This document shows, one piece after another, positions 19,714-28,043 of a stretch of 64,000 bases of DNA. This DNA comes from Pachysolen tannophilus NRRL Y-2460 (lineage: Eukaryota > Ascomycota > Pichiomycetes > Alaninales > Pachysolenaceae), in the NCBI GenBank assembly GCA_001661245.1, contig KV454012.1, positions 62,001 to 126,000 of the forward strand. The letters run 5' to 3'. Every line of letters starts with the position of its first letter. The stretch's first letter is position 1. Position numbers and translations under genes: made by a program. The notes beneath the pieces were generated by a model that saw only the letters and a list, made by a program, of their open reading frames with translations, had not been told where the DNA came from and searched no databases.

Positions 19714-19756
19714 ATTTTTTATCAAATGGAAGAAAAATGAACTAAATAACTTCTTT

Positions 19757-20119
19757 CTAATCTTTTTGGTTACAACCCATTTCTTCCAACACATCCACTA
19801 GTCTCAATTGACGTTGGTCTGCTATTATATTGACTAATCCCATACCAATATCTTTTAAATCATTGTATTCCCTTAATTTTCTTAGATGTTCCTTAACTAC
19901 CAACTCAGGGGTATCTTTTCCAAAACTTTTAAACAAATTAGTAAACTATAAAACTCAATTATTTTTATGATATATTTCCTAACTCATAAGAATAACATAC
20001 TCTATATCTTCAGCTAATTTTTCGTATTCTTGTTTGAGCAGTGCCAATTTACTCGATTTGGTACTCACTCTCCTCTCAATAATTTCTAAACTATTCGATG
20101 GTAACGAAAACTTGAACAT
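19757..20119 (-). CDS. SAE3: Sae3/Swi5-family recombination mediator, two exons
   Basis: Spliced gene too short for ordinary ORF calling. Exon 1 is 20119-20001 (39 codons plus 2 bases, MFKFSLPSNSLEIIERRV...), the intron 20000-19926 and exon 2 19925-19757, giving 95 residues against 91 in S. cerevisiae Sae3. Exon 2 carries the Swi5-family core: HLRKLREYNDLKDIGMGL then VNIIADQRQLRLVDVLEE. Exon 1 is a predicted coiled coil, as in the family. Sae3 acts with Mei5 to load the meiotic recombinase Dmc1 on RPA-coated single-stranded DNA (Swi5-Sfr1 in fission yeast). The 75-base intron has GTATGT, a TACTAAT branch site and AAG. The S. cerevisiae gene also has an intron. Uncertainty lies mainly in the 3' splice site. 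Confidence 0.85.
19926..20000 (-). other. Spliceosomal intron of SAE3
   Basis: Reading the minus strand, the intron starts GTATGT (20000-19995), has a TACTAAT branch site about ten bases before the end, and ends AAAAG at 19926, leaving 75 bases. The two flanking exons join in phase (GA|T). The in-frame read-through has stops, so splicing is required. An AAG acceptor is less usual than YAG; I found no YAG giving the right phase. Confidence 0.75.
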
Positions 20120-20840
20120 TTGAAACAATTTCAGTGATAACCAAATTTTGGTCTTTTTCTTTTTTTTCTTTTTCTTTCTTTGTTTTCTAAATTGTAAAAT
20201 GGCGCTCTATTTATACCTATTTATTCTTTTTGGCCAAACCACAACATTCGAAATGTCGTACTTCCTTTTTGGGAAAATTGCTTACGGAAAGACACTTTAT
20301 ATATATTTATAATTATAGACATTCTTGTAAAACGATTAATATCAATATTGTTGATTAATAATTAAAGTGAAAGTAGCAGTCTCTTAAAGTCATTGGGAGG
20401 AAAAATTGACTGCAAAGAGAAAAAAAGAAAATTTATAATCAACAACTTATGTGATCGTATATAATGAGTACTGCATTTTTCCTACGAATTAGAATCTTGG
20501 AAATGCTCATACTCAATTCATTTTCTTTTAAGTTGACAATCCCTTCAGAGCTAGGAAGAAGCAAAAAAAAGTAGAACATGTAATCTTAATGCTTTAAAAT
20601 TAAAGCAATACTGCAATTTTGAAAGGTTTAATATTACTTCTTAAGCCCTACTCAGCTTTCTGTATTTTCATCTAGAGAAAAGCAAAAAAAAACAAAAAAA
20701 AAAAGAAAATAACTTTACAAAGTACAAGTTTCAATATTTAAACTTATTTATATTTCATTCTTGAATTAATAACATACATTAGCTATAATATTAATATTAA
20801 GAAAAAAGCTAAAAAAAAAAAAAAAAAAAAACAAAGTTCA
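20120..20840. other. Upstream region of SAE3 and 3' region of the LAM gene, nothing else seen
   Basis: 721 bases between two minus-strand genes. It holds poly-pyrimidine tracts near 20157-20185 and an A-rich end at 20808-20831. I looked for a URS1-like TCGGCGGC, expected for a meiotic gene, and did not find one. Confidence 0.5.
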
Positions 20841-23800
20841 CTAGTCCAACTGGTCACGTAATTCATCTAATCTCAGTTGCATTAGTCTCACCATTTCCTC
20901 TAAATTCTGCCTGGAATGGTGGTCTTTTATGTCAAATTCTTTGTCTTGAAGCTTTTTATTAGAAGTAGACTTTTTCATATGATTTCTGTCGTCAATCCAA
21001 TTCCAGATGTTGTACTCCATTTCGTTTGACAAGTAGTTTTCATCATTAAAACCTTGATCGCTAGGAATCATCAAATACTTCCTGCCGTTGATGATAACAT
21101 TTGAGGTTCCGCTTATCTCCATAGATGGCGAAACAGAAGGCAGAGACCTGAAAAGAGTCAAATATACAATTAATAAAAACATGAAAATACCCAATGGAAG
21201 TCTTAAAGAAGCAGGAATCATAGATATAATATCAGAGATCATCGATATATAATTGTTTTCAGTCTTCACTTCATGATCAGCTTCTTCTACTTTAATCTTA
21301 TCTTCTTCCTTCCTCCGAGATTTTGTGCTTGCCCTTTTGCGACGAGATATTGTATTAGTTCTTTTTCTTGTTGATAATGCTCCCAACAGAATAGTTGATT
21401 TCAATTCTGACAATATAATCTTTATGAATTCTTTCTGCCCGTCAATAGTACCTCTTTCAACTGCACCTTTAATCCAACTTTTACTAGTCCAATCAATTGA
21501 AGTCATCACCACAATTCTGGTGCGATTGTTTTCTGCCCATGAAAGCAAAAACATCGTCTTAACTGAAAATGAATTCCCACTTGGAACATCCGGAGTTTGG
21601 GTAGTTTGCAAGACATGAATTGTACTATTTAGATCAAACTTCTCAACTGTTTCTGTAATAATACATTTTGTTTGTTTTGGTCCAACAGGGGCATTAAGTG
21701 GTTTTTTATAGCTGTAACTTCTCAGCTTAATGTCATTTTCATTCCTTTCCATCTTTGGGATATCACTAATTTCATAGTTTTTGGCTTTTTCTAACGTACT
21801 CTTTATAAATAAAGAGTCATCGCCAAACAACAATAAATATATTACACCAAGAGGGCCATTAACTTTTTCATCACAAATTAATACATCGTTTGGTTTCTTA
21901 ACATACTCATTTTCCGTTGGATGGTGGGTTTTTGGACCAACCAATGGTAAACCATTAATGGATTCCTCATAATATGGTGCTCCACCTAAATGATCGGCAT
22001 AATCTTCCTGCTTTTGATTGAAATTTTGCTGTTCATCTTTATCAGACTCATTTGTCATATTTTCCATATCGGAAGTAACATCAGATACATTTACGTTGTG
22101 ACCATCGTAATCAACGTCATCACCGCTGGTATATGAATCCTCTGATCCATACGATTCAGTGTCATCTCCAGCAAGATCAACATCTTCGGCGCTTCCACCT
22201 TCAAGTTCAGAACCTAAAGCAGCACTATGTATGTTTTTATTCCAGACCACAGTCAAAAGATCAAAAGTACTATCACGAGATAGTAATGATGCAAATATAT
22301 GTTTTGAATGCAATGTTTGCACGAGTATAGCATTCGGAAAGACACCAGCTGTGGTTTTCTTTTCGATTTGAATTACCTCTTCCAACGGTATGACAAAGTT
22401 TTTAACCCAACCTAATATATTAGAATTAAAACAAATATGATTTTCACTGAGGTATATTCTCCCTTGAACTAATATTTCCCTTTGCAAAGCACAACTATAA
22501 TCTTCAATCAATCTTTCCTTTGGAGAAATCTGTTTAAAAATTTGATGAAATTCGGCCTGTGTCTTTTCATTAGCAAACGTTATATCTTTCGAATCAAACT
22601 TATTAAGGGTCATTGTACTGACCACTTTAGAAAGCAGAGGTGATAATGTACTGAGTCCATCATCATTTGTATCAGAATTATAATCAACTGCATCATCTGA
22701 AGCTGCAATCGATTTTTTGTAATTCTTTAAATGCAATTGTTTTTTTTTACGTATTATGTTTTCTGGTGCAAGAGAGATGGAATCACTGAACTTCAGAAAG
22801 CTTGGCGATAATGTTCTTCTTCTTGGAGAGATTGATTTTCTTTCAAGACCCGATTTAGCTGAAGGAGTTCGCACAATAGAATTATTATTACTAGTAGTAG
22901 CAACAGGAGCACTTAAAAATCCCTGATTGACATTATTTGTTTCCTGCTGTGGAAGTAATGGTCTCTTAGTTGTCTCCTCTGGTAATTCAATTGAAATTCT
23001 TGGAGGAACATTGTCATTTACAGCTGGTTGTAGCTCTTCACTCAGCTCCTCGTTTGAATTGCTGTTGCTGCTGCTATTTTTATCATTGAAATCTGATAAG
23101 TTCAAATCTCCTTTACCCAAAGTATTTAATTGTGACTTTCTTACTGCTTTAAATGTTATTCCCTTAGTAATGTCTTCAATTGGAGAGTCTGATAATGGTT
23201 TCATATTACTTGGTGTTTCGTTAACATTTTTGTTGGTTAAAATTGTGTCAATATGTTGCGATAAGGAATCATTGTATAAATTATTTAAATAGAATGATGT
23301 ATTATTAGAATTTGAACCAACAGCGTCTGAAGCTAAAAGTTTTATTGTAGAAAGAACATCACTGAATTTTGATTTAGGTTCAGCTTTCAGTTTAATATTA
23401 TTATTTATTCCAGTAGAATTTATCATGGAATCTTTATCATCATCGTCATCAGTTTGTCCATTCAATGATGCATGTGTTGCATTTTGATCAGGACCCATTG
23501 AAGTGATATGACTAGCAGCATTCTGAGCTGCTGAAATAAAAGATGAAAACAATCCACCTCCTTCATTAGAAACACTATTGTTTCTTTTACCACTACTGCT
23601 CAGACCGTTCAGATGACGCGAATCACCTTCCATCACTGATGAATCGTTATTCACTGTACTAGTGTTAATATCTGTTGAATTTGCAAAAGAAGATGGAGAA
23701 AGTGGTCTTCGAAAATTACTTGTATCAGAACTATTATCTTTAAATGACGTTACTGGAGAAGACAAATTGCTACGTGTCTTCCTCAGTTTCTTGGTAGAAG

Positions 23801-24506
23801 AAAACAGCCTACCAACTGCTAAAGATGGAAGCTTTTTCAATTGCTCTGTATTTGAAGTATACAAAGGACTTGGTGCTTCTAATATACTATTTCCCTCGCT
23901 ATAATTATTTTTCAAATTAGAAGAAACTTCTTCAATACTATCATTATCATCCATTTGTAATTGAAAAGGAACTTTTAGTACCACCAGATCTTGATTATTT
24001 TGATTAGTTTTTGTTGAAGAATGTGACTTGACAGTATTTATACGTAATTGATCTGCAAATTGTAATGGTGATGTAGGTTTTTTATGACGAATTTTTTTAA
24101 AACTTGTATCAGAATGATTATTGTGACTTGTATTCCCATTATTATTTATTGGAGCCAGATCATTTTTCAAAACTGATCTACGTGAGAAAAAACTTCCTGA
24201 TCCATGTGGATTATCATTAGACACCACTGAATTATTTTGATCATTTTGATCATTTTGAATATCATGATTTTTTGATTTTGGTTGAAATAATTTTTTCAAT
24301 CTTCTACTTGCCAGAGTAGATGAACTTCTATCTACATTATTATGTGATCCCCTTTTCATCTCCCCCAGTTTCCCATTTCTCTTTGCCATTGAGTTTGAAT
24401 CCTGTGATACGTCACTAGATTCTATTGATTTATCGTTATTAATATTTTTCATGAATAATTTTGAACTTAATGAACCACTTCGATTCATAACATCCGTTTC
24501 GGACAT
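20841..24506 (-). CDS. LAM/Ltc family sterol transfer protein (GRAM + VASt + C-terminal membrane anchor)
   Basis: A 1221-residue ER-anchored lipid-transfer protein acting at membrane contact sites (plasma membrane or mitochondria/vacuole). The N-terminal 620 residues are disordered and Ser/Asn-rich. A GRAM domain covers about residues 640-755 (FHQIFKQISPKERLIEDYSC, GRIYLSENHICFNSNILGWV). A single VASt/StART-like sterol-binding domain covers about 870-1040 (NGPLGVIYLLLFGDDSLFI, KQTKCIITETVEKFDL, WIKGAVERGTIDGQKEFIK). One transmembrane helix lies at about 1100-1120 (LRLPLGIFMFLLIVYLTLF), followed by a coiled-coil-like tail ending MRLDELRDQLD in sense. One VASt domain matches Lam5/Lam6, while the long N-terminus recalls Ysp2/Lam4, which have two. 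A basic run RKRTNTISRRKRASTKSRRK precedes the helix. Confidence 0.88.
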   Translation of the reverse strand: MSETDVMNRSGSLSSKLFMKNINNDKSIESSDVSQDSNSMAKRNGKLGEMKRGSHNNVDRSSSTLASRRLKKLFQPKSKNHDIQNDQNDQNNSVVSNDNPHGSGSFFSRRSVLKNDLAPINNNGNTSHNNHSDTSFKKIRHKKPTSPLQFADQLRINTVKSHSSTKTNQNNQDLVVLKVPFQLQMDDNDSIEEVSSNLKNNYSEGNSILEAPSPLYTSNTEQLKKLPSLAVGRLFSSTKKLRKTRSNLSSPVTSFKDNSSDTSNFRRPLSPSSFANSTDINTSTVNNDSSVMEGDSRHLNGLSSSGKRNNSVSNEGGGLFSSFISAAQNAASHITSMGPDQNATHASLNGQTDDDDDKDSMINSTGINNNIKLKAEPKSKFSDVLSTIKLLASDAVGSNSNNTSFYLNNLYNDSLSQHIDTILTNKNVNETPSNMKPLSDSPIEDITKGITFKAVRKSQLNTLGKGDLNLSDFNDKNSSSNSNSNEELSEELQPAVNDNVPPRISIELPEETTKRPLLPQQETNNVNQGFLSAPVATTSNNNSIVRTPSAKSGLERKSISPRRRTLSPSFLKFSDSISLAPENIIRKKKQLHLKNYKKSIAASDDAVDYNSDTNDDGLSTLSPLLSKVVSTMTLNKFDSKDITFANEKTQAEFHQIFKQISPKERLIEDYSCALQREILVQGRIYLSENHICFNSNILGWVKNFVIPLEEVIQIEKKTTAGVFPNAILVQTLHSKHIFASLLSRDSTFDLLTVVWNKNIHSAALGSELEGGSAEDVDLAGDDTESYGSEDSYTSGDDVDYDGHNVNVSDVTSDMENMTNESDKDEQQNFNQKQEDYADHLGGAPYYEESINGLPLVGPKTHHPTENEYVKKPNDVLICDEKVNGPLGVIYLLLFGDDSLFIKSTLEKAKNYEISDIPKMERNENDIKLRSYSYKKPLNAPVGPKQTKCIITETVEKFDLNSTIHVLQTTQTPDVPSGNSFSVKTMFLLSWAENNRTRIVVMTSIDWTSKSWIKGAVERGTIDGQKEFIKIILSELKSTILLGALSTRKRTNTISRRKRASTKSRRKEEDKIKVEEADHEVKTENNYISMISDIISMIPASLRLPLGIFMFLLIVYLTLFRSLPSVSPSMEISGTSNVIINGRKYLMIPSDQGFNDENYLSNEMEYNIWNWIDDRNHMKKSTSNKKLQDKEFDIKDHHSRQNLEEMVRLMQLRLDELRDQLD

Positions 24507-25212
24507 TATAATACTTGTAATATATTATGTTTATACAATTATTAAACTAGTAGCATGAATTAATATATTATCTACTGTACAATTTCTTATTTCCTTAATG
24601 CTAAAGCAATTTATTAATTGAAATCAAAATTAATATGATCTTCTTGTAAATATACTTTGTTGCTTTATGTAGTAATGCAATTTTGACACAGTATAGCTGC
24701 AATTATACAAAAAAAAAAAAAATTACAAATCAAAATTTAACAAAAATTACAACAAATTGAATTAAATTCTCTTGATAAATCAACACCAATCACTATTTGA
24801 TCGAGGCAGAATATACCTGTCTCTCGGTAGAATATAATTCAACCTTTTTCTTTTTCTTTTTCTTTAGTATTATGTTGTTACGTTAGGTTACGTGTAGTTT
24901 CTATTTGCTAAATAGTAGTCATTGAAGCTTCTGGTTTCTTTTTTTTTTTTTTTTTTTTGTTCATATATGGTTAATCTTAATTCAATCTTTATGATTCTGA
25001 ACAACTTTTAACTGAAATCTAAACTATATGATTGTCTTTTATTTCAAAATGACAAATTTCAATTGTTTTCTTTTATCAAAATTCTTTGTATTTTATTTAA
25101 CTTTTCATATATTCCGTATGAGGAAAGTAGTAAAAAATATAGATAATAATAATAAAATTGATACCAATCAATACTTTTATAAAATAAAAATAAAAATGAA
25201 AATAATTAAAGG
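24507..25212. promoter_or_regulatory. LAM gene promoter region with paired TTACGT sites near 24880
   Basis: About 700 bases. TTACGTTAGGTTACGTG (about 24880-24896) contains two TTACGT half sites of the bZIP type, roughly 375 bases upstream of the LAM ATG. A poly-T run lies at about 24938-24958. There is no ORF beyond short low-complexity frames. The part near 25212 is the SKP1 3' side. Confidence 0.35.
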
Positions 25213-25815
25213 TTAACGATCTTCAGCCCATTCATTTTCACGTCTTATTGCAGCTTCTTCTTCTGGAGTAAAATCATTTACGATATTAAAAGTTTTCCTA
25301 ATTTCTTCTGGAGATTTGCCTCTTATCATTTCTGCAACCATTTTACAACCAGCATTTAATAATGGTTTAATATTCATATAATTTGCAGCCAATATAATTT
25401 CATATAACATTTCTTGATCTGTATTGAGGAAATTCTTATCCCATTCATCGATAGGAGCCGATTTCTTAGAATCATCATCTTCATCATCTTCAAAATCAAC
25501 ATCTTTATAATGTTCACACCATTCCAAAATAAATTTCATCACAGATGAAGACACATTAGGAAGCGGTATTTCAATTGGTTCGTCATCATCATCTTCGTCA
25601 ACATCATTTTTCTCACCATTACTGCCATTGCCCACACCTGAATCATTACCGTTATTTTCTAAATTTTTATCTTTATTTTCATCTTCATCCTCTTCTTCTT
25701 CACCAGCGAAAAGATCTTTAAGCATATTTTTCAACAAAATTGACTTCTCCATCACCTTCCTCTCTGTTGGAAACTTTTCATTATCAGAAGAAACCAAAAC
25801 ATAGCGCTTAACCAT
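25213..25815 (-). CDS. SKP1: SCF ubiquitin ligase adaptor Skp1
   Basis: A 200-residue Skp1 orthologue linking F-box proteins to cullin in SCF ubiquitin ligases; in yeast it is also in the kinetochore CBF3 and RAVE complexes. N-terminal BTB/POZ-like fold: [20 protein letters not shown] and [11 protein letters not shown], then an acidic Asn/Gly insertion (about residues 38-80), as in yeast Skp1. The F-box-binding C-terminal part is very conserved: [58 protein letters not shown] and the end [15 protein letters not shown]. Length fits yeast (194). The first ATG is used. Confidence 0.96.
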   Translation of the reverse strand: MVKRYVLVSSDNEKFPTERKVMEKSILLKNMLKDLFAGEEEEDEDENKDKNLENNGNDSGVGNGSNGEKNDVDEDDDDEPIEIPLPNVSSSVMKFILEWCEHYKDVDFEDDEDDDSKKSAPIDEWDKNFLNTDQEMLYEIILAANYMNIKPLLNAGCKMVAEMIRGKSPEEIRKTFNIVNDFTPEEEAAIRRENEWAEDR

Positions 25816-26569
25816 TTTCTAATATTATTATTATTATTATACTTTTTCTTTTTGTTCAATTTAAATCTAAAACAATATATTTAGCATTAGTATGCCGCAT
25901 AAATTTTAAAATCATATAATATCATTCATTCCATGAGAGAGAGAGAGAAAAAAAAAAAAAAATTAGTTTTTTTTTTAAAATAACCTCTTTTTCTTTCCCT
26001 TTTCTCACCAAAAAAAACAATTCATCAATATAATCCAATAGATGATTAGAATTACTTACTTCTTAAAAACCTTATACAATTAATAATTAAAGCTATTCTC
26101 TTATTAATTTAATACCTTTGTGAGAGCTTTTCGAACACACACTTTTTTTTTTAGTAAGACAAAAAACAAAAAAAAAAATTAACAGTTAAAAAAGGTCGTA
26201 CGAAATCAAACCAAAAATCTATAAATGGACTTTGGTAATGGAGAACACGACTTTAATATTATTATGTAAATCTTTTCCAGATCAACTAGTTAGTTGTGAT
26301 AGTACCGACAACAACGACTAGAAGAGATTATTCTTCTGTATAGGCAGTCATTGACTGTGATTGTTGCATGTTTACTGCAAGGTAAATAGGGATGATTCTT
26401 AGTTGCAAAAAAAAACAAAAGTAAAAGAAAAAAAAAAAAAAGAAGCAGACACTTCAGTTAATATTAAGAAAGTTAAAAACAAAACAGATATACACTAATT
26501 CACATATTAAGAAAAAAACCAAAAACCAAAAAAAAAGAAGAAGACGGGAACCATAAAGCAAAAGAGTGT
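25816..26569. other. SKP1 promoter and PEX3 3' region, microsatellites only
   Basis: 754 bases with an ATT repeat (25819-25842), a (GA)n tract at about 25935-25948, several A and T homopolymers (25949-25962, 26428-26442), and short repeated words such as GTCATTGACTGTGATTG near 26346. No gene or RNA was recognised. Confidence 0.5.
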
Positions 26570-27769
26570 TTAGAAATTGGAATAAACACTGGCACTTAAA
26601 TCATTAAGCTCATCAATAGCTTGTAGTTGCTGAGTATCATCATTTGGTGTCATCTTTGTTAATTGTACTAATAACGCTGCTAATTTTTTTTTATTAGTTG
26701 TAGCATCATTATCAGACAATAATGAATTTTTAATTCTTTCAATGTTTCCAATAAATAAATGATCGATAGTAATTAATGTTTCTGAAGAATTGAAATAGTT
26801 GATTAATTCATTTTTCAATATTTCAAATTTATCATTTCCATTAAAATTTAAAGCATTATTATTAATATCTAAGCTAGATAAAGGTGATAACTTCTCAGAA
26901 TTTCCATCAATCAGGAATCCTAATACTTCATTTGGGTCCACTTTAATTGATACTGCAGTTTTTTTAATTAATTCAAAAAAATCAATTATAGTTAATTCTT
27001 GTCTAACATTTATATCTTTAAAAATTAATTCAACTTTAATTTGACATTCTTTAACAATTTTTTTATAACCATCACTTATTAAATAGTAAGTTAATGAAAG
27101 AAATTTTTTTTCAGCTTCTAAATCTTTAAAATTTAATTCTTCTTCATCTTCTAATGAACTACGTATTGGTATACCTTGTGTCTTTGATGCTAAATCAATC
27201 GCTGTTGCCAAATATGCTTTTCTCGATAAAATATTCAATTGAATATGTATTAATACTAATAACATTGATTGAGCATAAATAGCTGAAAGAAATCTTGCTA
27301 TAGAAACAATTTTTAAATCAGACCATAATTGTGTCTTAGACTTGGAATTTGAATTTGAATTTGAATTGTTTACGGACTTGATCCCAGATCCAGACTGAGA
27401 AGAAGACAAATCATCAGAATTTATAGTTGAAGAACCACCAACGTTATTATCACCACCATTACCTAATTGTCTTTCTAATCTTTTCAATTGTAACTCATTT
27501 GTAATTTTTTCAACAGGTAAATCTTGGAAAATAGGCTCGTTTAAAACAGGTATCAAACTTAAAAAAGTCAAATAACAATCTTTTTGAGTCTGCTGAAACC
27601 TCCTCTTAATCTGTTCCTTTGCAAAATTCTCTTCTTCAACCCTTTCTTGAAATTCATTTATCTTATCTTGTATATATCTTGTACCAATATAAACTAATGA
27701 AGCAATAGTTGTAGTTACTATAATTTTTTTCTTATTCCTATTGAAAAAACTCCTCAAATATCCAATCAT
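26570..27769 (-). CDS. PEX3: Peroxisomal membrane biogenesis factor Pex3
   Basis: A 399-residue integral peroxisomal/ER membrane protein that docks Pex19 and inserts peroxisomal membrane proteins. The N-terminus MIGYLRSFFNRNKKKIIVTT followed by a hydrophobic anchor (about 17-35) and RYIQDKINEFQERVEEENF is typical Pex3. QTQKDCYLTFLSLIPVLNEP and the later IARFLSAIYAQSMLLVLIHI are family landmarks. A Ser/Asn linker (about 105-145) is an insertion. Length is near the yeast protein (441). The frame is open to a TTG at 27775; the first ATG is at 27769. It is divergent from IFM1 across 274 bases. Confidence 0.93.
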   Translation of the reverse strand: MIGYLRSFFNRNKKKIIVTTTIASLVYIGTRYIQDKINEFQERVEEENFAKEQIKRRFQQTQKDCYLTFLSLIPVLNEPIFQDLPVEKITNELQLKRLERQLGNGGDNNVGGSSTINSDDLSSSQSGSGIKSVNNSNSNSNSKSKTQLWSDLKIVSIARFLSAIYAQSMLLVLIHIQLNILSRKAYLATAIDLASKTQGIPIRSSLEDEEELNFKDLEAEKKFLSLTYYLISDGYKKIVKECQIKVELIFKDINVRQELTIIDFFELIKKTAVSIKVDPNEVLGFLIDGNSEKLSPLSSLDINNNALNFNGNDKFEILKNELINYFNSSETLITIDHLFIGNIERIKNSLLSDNDATTNKKKLAALLVQLTKMTPNDDTQQLQAIDELNDLSASVYSNF

Positions 27770-28043
27770 GTTCAATCACCAACCTAAAAAACAATCTCAA
27801 TCACTTCTTCTAATAGATTTTATACAAATATTAATCTTCAATTCTTTAATCAATTCGTTATCTTCTTCATTTATTCAATAAATAAATTTCTTTTAAAAGT
27901 ATTAAATACACATACATTATTTTCCACGACTTGTTTTATGGCCATTTTTTTTTTCTTTTGTAGAAAACTTTTCATTTTTAAAAATGACTTGATTTCATTG
28001 GGATATTATTTAGGAGTAAGAGGTTATTCTAGGGTTTAGGAAG

